From assembly GCA_021781745.1 (NCBI GenBank), contig JAJXWH010000003.1:1-64000 (forward strand): a stretch of 64,000 nucleotides of DNA. Reading direction: 5' to 3'. The DNA comes from Bacillota bacterium. GTDB taxonomy: Bacteria; Bacillota; Clostridia; Clostridiales; Clostridiaceae. Each line of letters opens with the position of its first letter. The stretch's first letter is position 1. The notes beneath the pieces were generated by a model. It did not search any database. It saw only the letters and a list, made by a program, of their open reading frames with translations, and was not told the origin of the DNA. Below, piece after piece: positions 27,523-35,996 of this stretch. The translations under genes and the position numbers were made by a program.

Positions 27523-27827
27523 AAGGTTCTCCTTTCTACCAAATAGGTACTACTATACATCACTCTTAGCTTGATAGAAGTCAAGTCAAAAAAGAAAACC
27601 ACCACCCAATATATGAGCGATGGTCACGTAATTAATAAAGTTCTCATTTCACTAAAGTATTATGAATATCCTTTTAATGTTGCATCCATATCCATTGTTG
27701 TGTCACCTCTTTACAAATGCACTGATATCATAATCCAAATCAGTATATTTGTAAACATTCATTATAATTAACTCAACTTTCGCAGATAAAAATCGGCGCG
27801 AAAGCATTTATTTTCAATAGATAAAAC

Positions 27828-27914
27828 AAAGAAACATCCCTTTTGGTATAATAGAATTGCTAAAAACACTAAACCAATGAAAGGAATGTTTCTTATGAAT
27901 TCTATTATACCAAA
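27828..27914 (+). promoter_or_regulatory. Transposase promoter and start-site hairpin
   Basis: TGGTATAAT (extended -10, TATAAT at 27847-27852) is the likely internal promoter. The same bases, TTTGGTATAATAGAATT, are perfectly complementary to AATTCTATTATACCAAA just after the ATG (27898-27914). GAAACATCC upstream also pairs with GGAATGTTTC around the ribosome site. Only transcripts entering from outside would contain both arms, so outside transcripts would have the start site masked. Such protection against read-through is known for IS10 and IS50. Confidence 0.65.
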
Positions 27915-29283
27915 TAATAGCGATATAGAAAAATTTAATATCACAATAAACAAATTTTTTAGTGTAAACAAAATTGGACATATTCTTAAACAATGCAACT
28001 TTTGCAAGGAAAAAGGAATCTCTTGTATCAAAGTTTTAAAATTTATATTTATGCTTGTTTTTACTGGTAAAAACTTATTCAGAACTCTTGACTCTCAAGA
28101 ATCATTAGAGTTTGAAAAAGATGTAGTGTATAGATTTCTTAATTCACCAAACTTTAACTGGAGAAAGTTCCTATTATTATTGTCTTCATCAATAATTCAG
28201 AATATAGTTAAACCCCTTACTTCAGAAGATAGAGTAAATGTACTTGTAATCGATGATTCACTTTATAGCCGAAATATAAGTAAGCATGTAGAACTTCTTG
28301 CAAGAGTCAGAGACCACGTTAGTCACAAATACGTCAAAGGTTTTAGGCTTTTAACACTTGGTTGGTCTGATGGCAATACTTTTCTACCACTTGCGTTTAC
28401 TCTTCTTTCATCTGAAAAGAAAGAGAATAGGTTATGTTCTGAAAATCAAGCTATAGATAAAAGGACCAATGGCTCGAAGCTTCGAAAAGAAGCCGTTTCA
28501 AAATCTCCTGAAGTAATGCTTAACTTACTAAGGAAAGCTAAGGAATTTAAGATTCCTGCTTCTTATGTTCTTTTTGATAGCTGGTTTACTTATCCAAAAA
28601 CTTTAATAGAAATAGTAAAGCTAAAATTCAATACTATAGCTATGGTTAAAGCTATGCCACGAGTTTACTATAATTATGATGGAAAGAACTTAAATCTTAA
28701 AAGTCTTTATGCTTCATTAAAAAAGAAAAGAGGTAAAGCAAAAATTCTTTCTTCAGTAATAGTTGGCATAGGTGATGATGACGACGGTAATGAAATAAGC
28801 GCAAAAATTGTATTTGTTAGAGATAGAAATAGAAGTAGAAAATGGCTTGCTCTAATTTCTACTGATATATCTTTATCTGATGATGAAATCATCAGAATTT
28901 ACGGAAAACGTTGGGATATCGAAGTTTTCTTCAAAATGAATAAATCATTTTTAAAACTTGGAAAAGAATTTCAATGTCGTTCTTATGATTCTATGGTTGC
29001 TCATACTTCAATAGTTTTCACAAGATATATAATGCTTTCAATTGAAAATCGTAACAACAGCGATTTACGAACAATTGGTGGTCTATTTTATCATTGCTGT
29101 GATGAAATGCAAGATATTAAATTTTGCGAAGCGTTACAGCTTATTATTCATACACTAAAAAATGTTTTATCTGAAAAAATTATGCTTTCAAAGGAAATTA
29201 TAGACTCAATAATTGATAGTTTTATTGAGGCTTTGCCTTGCTATATCAAAGAAAAGCTATCGCTTTTGTCCTGCGAAAGTTGA
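27895..29283 (+). CDS. IS4 family transposase
   Basis: 462 residues from ATG 27895 (AAAGGA 10 bases upstream). The DDE catalytic core shows the first Asp in VLVIDDSLYSRN, the second in YVLFDSWFTYPK, and the third acidic residue in YGKRWDIEVFFKMNK, the YREK-like motif of the IS4 family with R, W and E kept. It has an N-terminal DNA-binding region and a long insertion between the second and third acidic residues. The stop codon lies inside the right terminal repeat. It catalyses cut-and-paste movement of the element. Confidence 0.9.
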   Translation: MNSIIPNNSDIEKFNITINKFFSVNKIGHILKQCNFCKEKGISCIKVLKFIFMLVFTGKNLFRTLDSQESLEFEKDVVYRFLNSPNFNWRKFLLLLSSSIIQNIVKPLTSEDRVNVLVIDDSLYSRNISKHVELLARVRDHVSHKYVKGFRLLTLGWSDGNTFLPLAFTLLSSEKKENRLCSENQAIDKRTNGSKLRKEAVSKSPEVMLNLLRKAKEFKIPASYVLFDSWFTYPKTLIEIVKLKFNTIAMVKAMPRVYYNYDGKNLNLKSLYASLKKKRGKAKILSSVIVGIGDDDDGNEISAKIVFVRDRNRSRKWLALISTDISLSDDEIIRIYGKRWDIEVFFKMNKSFLKLGKEFQCRSYDSMVAHTSIVFTRYIMLSIENRNNSDLRTIGGLFYHCCDEMQDIKFCEALQLIIHTLKNVLSEKIMLSKEIIDSIIDSFIEALPCYIKEKLSLLSCES

Positions 29284-29292
29284 GTAATTAAG

Positions 29293-29862
29293 TTATATCT
29301 TCCAAATAACACCATCAAATTCATCATTGTCTTTACCACAACTTCGCCATAAAGCTTTAGCTGTTTTCCTGTTTATGCCGCATTCTTTGTTATCTTTAAT
29401 CCACTTCACAATATGTTCTATTCTAACTACACTAATATCATATTCAGTTCCTACATTTAAATGTTTATCAATTATAGGTTGTATATTTGCTTCATCTGAA
29501 ACAAAATAAGGTATATTGAGTGTTTTAGCCATTGATAAAGAAAGAACTTCACCCCAGTTTTTACCTTCTTCTTTTGTTCCAATCATATATTTTTTTAACT
29601 TACCTTTTGTATCTTCATATATCCTTTTATCTAAACTATTTAATGTATCTTCAGCTAGGATTTCAATAATATTATCCTTAATCAAATTATCTATTTGAAC
29701 CTTAGCATTTTTAGGAGTGAGTAACTCATTTTCATATACATATTTATGCATATATGCCTTTTCAGCAATTCTAGGAATCACCATTTCTAAAAACTTTACT
29801 TTTTCATAATTTCCGATTTTTATGCATATATCTGTATCTAAAATTATTTTCTCATATCTCAT
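29293..29862 (-). CDS. PIN-domain-like protein
   Basis: 189 residues. The N-terminal IILDTDICIKIG supplies the first acidic cluster, and NWGEVLSLSMAKTLNIPYFV with SDEANIQPIID supplies the central and late acidic residues of a PIN nuclease fold. It is the third gene of an operon with Xre and ImmA/IrrE genes: GGAGG lies within the end of the previous gene and there are 2 bases between them. It is likely the RNase-like effector of a toxin-antitoxin or defence switch. The IS inserted right after its stop. Confidence 0.78.
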   Translation of the reverse strand: MRYEKIILDTDICIKIGNYEKVKFLEMVIPRIAEKAYMHKYVYENELLTPKNAKVQIDNLIKDNIIEILAEDTLNSLDKRIYEDTKGKLKKYMIGTKEEGKNWGEVLSLSMAKTLNIPYFVSDEANIQPIIDKHLNVGTEYDISVVRIEHIVKWIKDNKECGINRKTAKALWRSCGKDNDEFDGVIWKI

Positions 29863-29864
29863 CC

Positions 29865-30713
29865 TTACTCCTCCATGATCTTCAGTATTTCATCTTCCGA
29901 AGGAGATTTAAATTTTTCTTCATATATATTAAACTCATTTGGTTTTAAATTTGCTAATTGTAACAAATAGCTTAATTTTTCATAAGTTATTTGATGTTTA
30001 TCATATAATTTTAAAGCTATGTCTACTAGTTTATCTAATTTAATTTCCTTGGTTCTTTCATTATTTCTTTTGCATAGACCAAGTCTCTTTTGCCAAAGCA
30101 TTACACCTGTGTCTTCTTTTCTATCGTCTTCAGATAAAAATCTATTACACTTTTCTAAAGTTATATAATCAATTTCATATAATCTTCTCACTAATGTTTT
30201 ATATGGAATTAAAAAAACATCCATAAGTTCTATAATTTCACTTAACTCTATGGAATCTTTTTTAATATTTCTGATATTTAATTCATTTCTAAATACTTCT
30301 TCAGGAACTAAAAATTCTGCTGCAAACCTATTGGCTTTCAAATCTTCTCTAGTGATTTGGCTTATAGGTAATTTTTCATCTAAAACTTCACTATTAATAA
30401 GCTCGCCATTTCCAATATCTGAATATAGTACGTGATATAATTCATGAGCTGCAGCAAATACTTGTTTTTCAAGTGGAATATATGAATTTATATAACAAAA
30501 TTTATACCCCTTAAACTTATAAACAAATCCACAAATATCATCGTCTTGTATTGGATAATATAAAGTTTTACAATTCATTTCTAAGAGTTTAAATATATCA
30601 TCTTTAATAATTCTATTGCTTTTTTTATATTTTCCAAAACACATATTAACCTTATTGATAATATCTTTTATTTCTTCATTGTTCAATGGACTTAAATACT
30701 CAGTATTAATCAT
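29865..30713 (-). CDS. ImmA/IrrE family metallopeptidase
   Basis: 282 residues. The zinc site is AAHELYHVLYS (HExxH) with the downstream ANRFAAEFLVPEEVF motif that gives the third ligand region. ImmA/IrrE proteases cleave partner Xre-type repressors, so the natural target is the upstream Xre protein. The start overlaps the Xre stop (ATGATTAA), showing translational coupling. Its C-terminal 100 residues are unassigned, mostly helical, and may sense the signal. Confidence 0.88.
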   Translation of the reverse strand: MINTEYLSPLNNEEIKDIINKVNMCFGKYKKSNRIIKDDIFKLLEMNCKTLYYPIQDDDICGFVYKFKGYKFCYINSYIPLEKQVFAAAHELYHVLYSDIGNGELINSEVLDEKLPISQITREDLKANRFAAEFLVPEEVFRNELNIRNIKKDSIELSEIIELMDVFLIPYKTLVRRLYEIDYITLEKCNRFLSEDDRKEDTGVMLWQKRLGLCKRNNERTKEIKLDKLVDIALKLYDKHQITYEKLSYLLQLANLKPNEFNIYEEKFKSPSEDEILKIMEE

Positions 30714-31041
30714 TTAGAGCTTCCTCCATTGTAATCAATTCACTTATTACTGAACTTAAAAATTTTATATCTTTTTTATTATCTTCTTTAATATTACCCA
30801 TAAACATTAAAACTGGCTCTTCTTGTAATTCTTCTTTTTCTTCAAGAATCCTATCCATAGTAATGCTTAACGCATCGGATATCTTCTTAATTTCAAGTGC
30901 ATTTATAGATTTTTGACCTTTTACAATCTTCCCCATAACTTGCTTAGATATTCCAATTTTTTCTGCTAATTCAGTTTGACTCATATTCTTTTCTGTTAAT
31001 ACTTCTAAAATATTTCTACCAACACATTCAAAAAAGTTCAT
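30706..31041 (-). CDS. Xre family transcriptional regulator
   Basis: 111 residues from ATG 31041 after AGGAGG; an earlier in-frame start at 31062 lacks a ribosome site. The helix-turn-helix is MSQTELAEKIGISKQVMGKI, VKGQKSINALEIKKISDAL, with a short acidic tail. It is the first gene of the Xre/ImmA-IrrE/PIN operon and probably represses it until cleaved. Confidence 0.9.
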   Translation of the reverse strand: MNFFECVGRNILEVLTEKNMSQTELAEKIGISKQVMGKIVKGQKSINALEIKKISDALSITMDRILEEKEELQEEPVLMFMGNIKEDNKKDIKFLSSVISELITMEEALND

Positions 31042-31147
31042 ACTATTCCTCCTAGTAAACAATTCACTTACCTTATTATATATATTATAATATACACGAC
31101 TTTATTAGTAAATGTTCTATTGATAGTATTATCTTTTTTTGTTTTAT

Positions 31148-31192
31148 TAAACACTTTAGAACTATCTTTTTTAAATAGCTCCAAAGTGTTTA
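31148..31192. terminator. Hairpin terminator
   Basis: The outer stem TAAACACTTT / AAAGTGTTTA has an inner GAACTAT..ATAGCTC arm and a T-run. It lies between the amidase gene (ends 31219) and the Xre gene start region, suited to the amidase transcript. Confidence 0.7.
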
Positions 31193-31218
31193 GCATATAC
31201 TGATAGAAACAGTTCTAT

Positions 31219-31890
31219 CTACTTATCTAAAATCATAATTGTTGCATCGAATCCAGCTTCCATTAATTTTTCAACTTGATTTTCAGCATTTTCTCTAACT
31301 GAATAAGATCCAACCATAACCCTATAAAGAGTTTCTTCAGTTTCTGATGAAGCTTCTATATAGTCAATTCCTAATTCAGCTAATATTGCTTTAGAAATTG
31401 CCTTTATAATTGCATCTCTCTTTTCATCAAACAAATTATTATCTTCAGTATTATCAATAAAACCTATTTCAATTAAAACTGCAGGAGATTTTGTTTCTCT
31501 TAAAACATGATAATTTGCTTCTTTAACTCCTCTATCTACAAACCCCAAAATCACCAATGAAGCCTGCAAGCTTTCAGCTAATTCTCTAGATTTTTCTCCT
31601 GGATTTAAATATGTGTAAGTTTCAACACCTTTAGCTTTTTCTGGTTCATAAGCATTTCTATGAAATGATATAAAATAATCATAAGTATTCTCATTTTCAA
31701 AACTACTTCTATCATTAAGACTTACTGTTGTATCTGAAGTTCTTGTTTCATCTACAGTAACTCCATGTCTTCTAACTTCTTCTGCTACTTCTTTTCCTAA
31801 ACTTAGTACATTATCAGATTCATTTCTACCATTATAAGTTGCTCCTGGATCTTCTCCACCATGCCCATAATCAAAACATAATCTACTCAT
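31219..31890 (-). CDS. N-acetylmuramoyl-L-alanine amidase with SPOR-like tail (endolysin)
   Basis: 223 residues. The Amidase_3 domain has zinc ligands in FDYGHGGEDPGATY (His), the following Glu in NGRNESDNVLSL, FISFHRNAY (His), and the catalytic Glu in VLIEIGFIDN. The C-terminal 45 residues (TLYRVMVGSYSVRENAENQV) are SPOR-like and would bind denuded glycan. There is no signal peptide, as in phage endolysins exported through a holin. A truncated holin gene overlaps its start, so this is the end of a lysis cassette. Confidence 0.9.
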   Translation of the reverse strand: MSRLCFDYGHGGEDPGATYNGRNESDNVLSLGKEVAEEVRRHGVTVDETRTSDTTVSLNDRSSFENENTYDYFISFHRNAYEPEKAKGVETYTYLNPGEKSRELAESLQASLVILGFVDRGVKEANYHVLRETKSPAVLIEIGFIDNTEDNNLFDEKRDAIIKAISKAILAELGIDYIEASSETEETLYRVMVGSYSVRENAENQVEKLMEAGFDATIMILDK

Positions 31891-32142
31891 TGATCTTCTC
31901 CTCCTTATTTAACTGTTCTAAAATATCCTTTAATTTTTGTGGTATTGGTAATCCAATCTTTGCTGAATTTTCTATAATACTTATACCTTCATTAGAAATG
32001 TAGAAAAAAATAACAGCAGTACGAATTGCACTACCGTTTTTGAGCAAATAAACATCTACAATATTTCCTATACCAACAAAAATAAAAACCAGTACTTTTT
32101 TAAAAATTCCTCGAAATCCAATTTCACTTGATAGCTTTTTTT
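31883..32142 (-). pseudogene. Phage holin (TcdE/Cph1 family), 5'-truncated
   Basis: Reads AVLEKKLSSEIGFRGIFKKV, LVFIFVGIGNIVDVYLLKNG, AIRTAVIFFYISNEGISIIE, then NSAKIGLPIPQKLKDILEQL and a stop at 31883 that overlaps the amidase start. This is the clear C-terminal two thirds of a TcdE-like holin. The first membrane helix and start are missing: the frame runs into the truncated type I restriction gene in a different frame. It is too short for the usual listing threshold as an intact gene. Confidence 0.8.
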
Positions 32143-33048
32143 CTAGGACTGCATCGGTTCTTTTTTATGCCATTGCCAACTTTTTTCATTTGGATTGTCT
32201 TCTTCTGCGGATTCTTCTAGTTCTTCTCCTTTTAGAATAGAGTAAAGTCTCTGTATAGTTGAAATACAAACTTGACTATCAGAAGCAATATAACCAGAGC
32301 TTAATCTCTGAACATTATATAGTTCAGTAAATTTCCTATTATCATCTGTGGGTTGAAATTTTAAAAATTCTTGTTCTGCTTGTTCTCCTAGATTCTTAGT
32401 ATCAACAACAAATAAAATCCTTTTAGCTTGTGCAAATTTTAATAGTCTATAAACAAAAGTACACGCTGTAAATGTCTTACCAGCTCCTGTAGCCATCTGA
32501 ATTAGTGCTTTAGGTCGATTATTCTTAAATGATATTTCCAATTTTTCAATGGCATTTATCTGAGCAGGGCGCAACCCTTCCCTATCCAATCGTGGAAGTG
32601 TTGTTAGCCTTCTCCTTAATGTTTGAGATTGTTTGATCCACTCTAATAATGTTGAAGGCTGATGAAAGTGAAATAATTCCCTTGAACGAGGTTTAGGGTC
32701 TCTATAATCAGTAAACCGAGTTAGTAAACCTGTACTTTCATAAACAAAAGGTAGAGGTTCTTTATTCAGATTATATTTTAAGGTAGACTGTGCATATCCA
32801 GCAGCTTGGTCTTCTGCAACAGTAAGTCTTTGACCTTCCTCTTCCTTTTTAGCTTCGATTACACCAACAGGCTTTCTATCTACAAATAGAACATAATCAG
32901 CCGGCCCAATATCTGTCTGATATTCACGAACAGCAACACCTTGTGCTGCAGATAAATTCACCTTATTTTTTGACTGTACAACCCACCCAGCCTGATTTAA
33001 CATCAAATCAATTTTATCTCTAGATCTTTGTTCTAGATTCTGATTCAT
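32143..33048 (-). pseudogene. hsdR: Type I restriction enzyme R subunit, 3'-truncated
   Basis: 301 residues of a protein normally about 900-1000 long. The N-terminal HsdR nuclease domain carries PADYVLFVDRKPVGVIEAKK (PD-ExK). The helicase begins with Walker A MATGAGKTFTACTFVYRLLK and stops after ILFVVDTKNLGEQAEQEF..CISTIQRLYS. The break falls where the holin fragment starts, ending in HKKEPMQS and a stop. It cannot cut DNA without motor domains. It is unrelated in detail to the intact hsdR at 48642. Confidence 0.88.
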
Positions 33049-33419
33049 CTTAGATACCCCTCTTTCAATCTAATTCTTAATTTTACAACTACCATTCCAA
33101 CAAATTTTTAATCAACTCTTCATCTCTACAGTTACAAAAAAAACTATTATTCACCTCGTATCTTTTATTATAACATTTGCTATATTTTATTTCTACAATA
33201 TTTTCCATTTTAAGTCAATCACTTCACCAACTCCCGCCCTTTTTCATAAAAAAACAAAATAAAGCCATCCACTAAATTAACTCCAGAAGATGGTCCAAAC
33301 TTTAAAACTATTGAATTTGCGGCATTTCTAATGCCTTGATTATTTTTTATACACTACATCAAGTCCATGCACTTAATATTACTTAGCTAGGGTAATATTA
33401 ATATGTTTTTTACTTACAT
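33049..33419. other. Gap with a short coding remnant
   Basis: On the minus strand, ending at 33219, one frame reads KNNQGIRNAANSIVLKFGPS and GFILFFYEKGRELVK before a stop. It has no start and no recognised family. The remainder is AT-rich. Confidence 0.3.
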
Positions 33420-34367
33420 CTATTTATTTATAATCGTCTTACTTTTAGCATAATTATATGCATCATCATCATCTTTACATGTTGCATCATAATTACTCTT
33501 AATTTTCCCTATCTTTATGTCTTCCATTAAATCATTAATGAAAGACTCAAAATCAGAATTTTCATTTACAAGTCTATCTATAGTATTCCAATCTAAAAAT
33601 TCTTTTGTTTTTGCAGAAAATAATATTTCACTTTGAGTTATGTGTTCTGGATTTAATTTGATAATTCCGATTCCAAACGCATTGTTAAGTCTTCTTAATT
33701 CATCTATAAATTGAGTATCCTCTTCAATATTTAGAGTTACTAAATACCCTTCATGAGCCCAGCTTGAATTAGATACCGCCTGAAAATAATATTCTCTGAG
33801 GTTAGAAAAATTCAAATCTATTTTCATTTCAAATGCAAATAATTTATATGGATTTTCTTTTAATGCCTCTAATAATTTTAATGTATTATTTTTATACTCT
33901 TCAAACGGAAAATAAATTCCAACTATATCAGGATGTAACCATTTGTTATAACCTTTTTCTCTCTTTTTTGAGTTTTCATGATATATTGTTTCTGTATAAC
34001 AATTAAAATGTGCATCTTGATTAACAAACGTTGAAAGTAAAATATGTAGATCTCTTTCATTAAATGATGTTATTTTTTGTGTATTTTCTCTCTCCATTGT
34101 TTCTTCATAAATAGCTAAATCTGCTGTTTTTCCTTTTATAAAGAATTTTGCTGGCCTTTTGCTAACCTGAACAAATATAGTATTTTCTGAATTTTTAATA
34201 TCCATATATAATCTAGCAGATAAAGTTCTGATTGGTGTTTTACCAGATGATCCAAGTTTAGTAGTTAATCCTTTCTGGACTCCCATACTCCAAATTTCTT
34301 CAACAGACAATGGAACCTTTGAATCTCTTAGTACTTCTTCGCCTAAATTTAGAAAACTATAATTCAT
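33420..34367 (-). CDS. HARE-HTH domain protein (HrgA/COG2958-like)
   Basis: 315 residues. The first 75 form a HARE winged helix (LGEEVLRDSKVPLSVEEIWS, KLGSSGKTPIRTLSARLYMD), a domain linked to restriction and chromatin proteins. The rest contains WLHPDIVGIYFPFEEY, LFAFEMKIDLNFSNLREYYF, QAVSNSSWAHEGYLVT, which resembles a nuclease-like fold with E.K residues as in COG2958. It may be a modification-dependent or standalone restriction factor. It lies next to a truncated hsdR. GGGGAG precedes the ATG. Confidence 0.75.
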   Translation of the reverse strand: MNYSFLNLGEEVLRDSKVPLSVEEIWSMGVQKGLTTKLGSSGKTPIRTLSARLYMDIKNSENTIFVQVSKRPAKFFIKGKTADLAIYEETMERENTQKITSFNERDLHILLSTFVNQDAHFNCYTETIYHENSKKREKGYNKWLHPDIVGIYFPFEEYKNNTLKLLEALKENPYKLFAFEMKIDLNFSNLREYYFQAVSNSSWAHEGYLVTLNIEEDTQFIDELRRLNNAFGIGIIKLNPEHITQSEILFSAKTKEFLDWNTIDRLVNENSDFESFINDLMEDIKIGKIKSNYDATCKDDDDAYNYAKSKTIINK

Positions 34368-34499
34368 AAATAGATGAACTCCCCCTCATTTTAACTATAT
34401 TTCTATTATAACCACATTTGGTACAAAATGTAGTTTTTATAATTAAAAATTTGAACTTACTTTCTATACAATTACGCAAAACCCAAACATTAACGCAAA

Positions 34500-34659
34500 T
34501 ACCCTAGTTCTGCGTAAAAGTTAGACCCCCTAAACTAAAAAATTCCCCAAAACAACTTTGGGGAACATATAAAACACATTATAAAATTTTCTAAAAATCC
34601 TCGAAACCCTTTGATATCAGGCTATTTCTTGATTAGTTTCACTACAGTTTCAACATGTG
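34500..34659. repeat. Boundary repeat D with an rlmD 3'-end tail (att-like site)
   Basis: Contains TTCTGCGTAAAAGTTAGACC, hairpin TTCCCCAAAACAACTTTGGGGAA, CATATAAAACACATTATAAA, CCTTTGATATCAG and, on the minus strand, HVETVVKLIKK plus stop, the end of an rlmD/rumA gene. Beyond the CATGTG core the sequence no longer resembles rlmD. The rest of 34368-34828 holds no gene. Confidence 0.65.
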
Positions 34660-34828
34660 ATAATTAGACTAAATTTAAGGGCAGAATTGATGTCAAAATT
34701 CTATTATAAAACCTCGAATAAATCGCCTAAAATAGCCATTTCTTTAATATTGCAATATAAACCATTCATATTTGTAGCTTAAACTTGTGCAATAGGGTTA
34801 GGTTGGTAATATTGATGTCAACTCAAAT

Positions 34829-35929
34829 TCATATACTTATAACCCTAGGACGCTTTTTCCAATCACTCAATTCTAGAGTCCAATACCCTGCCCATTCTTG
34901 CATTTGTTTATATTCTGGAGAGTTAGGATTCATCATGATTTCACGAAAATCAATAAATCCAGGTACTCCCCCCACATCCTCTGGTGGTATTTGACCGCTT
35001 GCCTCTACCAAATATGGTGACTCCTTATCGTACTCATCTATTACATTTATAAGCTGAATTTGGTGTTTCCAGTTATCTCCCATATCATAAGTGTAGATTA
35101 TATCTTTCTTCTCAGACAAAAATTCTGATAGGGTGTGACTTTCCATCAAAATTGCTTCACTGTCATATTCTAAATCCTCCTCAAAAGGAACAATTCTAGT
35201 AGTCAACTTGCTCTTATCTCTATCAAAAACAGTAAAGTCATATAGATGATAATTCCTCCAGTCAAACACTGACTGCAACACCTTATGTAATTGTATAAAT
35301 TGTATATCGGCAGGTACAATAATTTTCCTTACCGCCTTGTATATGTCCAAATCAAGTGTAACAAGTAATTCAAAGGCACGGTATTTGTAGGCTTGCTTTC
35401 CAGTAATCTCAGAAAGTGCATTAATCATTTCCTTGTATGGGTAGAACCCTTCTTTATTAGTACCAGAACAATTAACAATCATTCGGTTTGCAGCAACCCC
35501 TATTGTATCACTAAATATTTTTGCAACCCCATTATATTCATTTCCTACATAAAGAGCACATTCCATTCCTGCTTTTGTTACCCATGATGCTGCCTTTCTG
35601 CTACTATTTTGAACAAATTCCACCTCACCTAACATTTGCATATATTCTGCCACAAGCTCTGGATTTAAATTCATAGAAAGAAGTGTGTTAGAAATGGCTG
35701 CCTTCATCATTTCAGCTACATTTTTTAGCGAATTTCGTTTAACTTCATAAATCGCAACAGTAAAACGTGTCGCATGGTTAACTAGAACAATCATATCCTC
35801 AGTCCTACGATTATCCCAAACTTTAGTCCAGTTTGCTGTCCATGAAAACAGTGGGTTTATAACCTCTTGAATAGGTGGCAGATTTACTTTCATAGCAGTC
35901 GCTAGTTTTTTTGTTAGTGCAATTTGCAT
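34829..35929 (-). CDS. DUF6933/plasmid pRiA4b ORF-3 family protein
   Basis: 366 residues. The N-terminal 170 residues (MQIALTKKLATAMKVNLPPI, FSWTANWTKVWDNRR) match the DUF6933-type domain. The C-terminal half is the pRiA4b ORF-3/IS1096 OrfTnpR-like domain: IQFIQLHKVLQSVFDWRNYH, LYDFTVF and YTYDMGDNWKHQIQL, PPEDVGGVPGF. Such proteins travel on plasmids and transposons; the function is unknown. GAGG lies before the ATG. It sits inside the unit between att-like sites D and E together with a serine recombinase. Confidence 0.85.
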   Translation of the reverse strand: MQIALTKKLATAMKVNLPPIQEVINPLFSWTANWTKVWDNRRTEDMIVLVNHATRFTVAIYEVKRNSLKNVAEMMKAAISNTLLSMNLNPELVAEYMQMLGEVEFVQNSSRKAASWVTKAGMECALYVGNEYNGVAKIFSDTIGVAANRMIVNCSGTNKEGFYPYKEMINALSEITGKQAYKYRAFELLVTLDLDIYKAVRKIIVPADIQFIQLHKVLQSVFDWRNYHLYDFTVFDRDKSKLTTRIVPFEEDLEYDSEAILMESHTLSEFLSEKKDIIYTYDMGDNWKHQIQLINVIDEYDKESPYLVEASGQIPPEDVGGVPGFIDFREIMMNPNSPEYKQMQEWAGYWTLELSDWKKRPRVISI

Positions 35930-35996
35930 ATTTTTTCCTCACTTTCATCAAATTTAAATTCTTAAACTCAAATCAATAGTTTAGTTTAAGATACGA

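Larger units (their letters stand above)
27771..29285 (+). mobile_element. Intact IS4-family-like insertion sequence
   Basis: 1515 bases bounded by perfect 15-bp inverted repeats ACTCAACTTTCGCAG (27771-27785 and 29271-29285) and flanked by a 5-bp direct duplication AATTA (27766-27770, 29286-29290). It carries one DDE transposase gene whose last codons lie in the right repeat. It landed 2 bases beyond the stop of the PIN gene. The perfect ends and target duplication suggest a recent, functional insertion. Confidence 0.9.

Noticed and set aside
27768-28031. 87-codon minus-strand frame at the left end of the IS
   Set aside because: Entirely antisense to the IS end and transposase start; no ribosome site.
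34785-34994. 69-codon plus-strand frame
   Set aside because: Mostly antisense to the pRiA4b ORF-3-like gene, no ribosome site.
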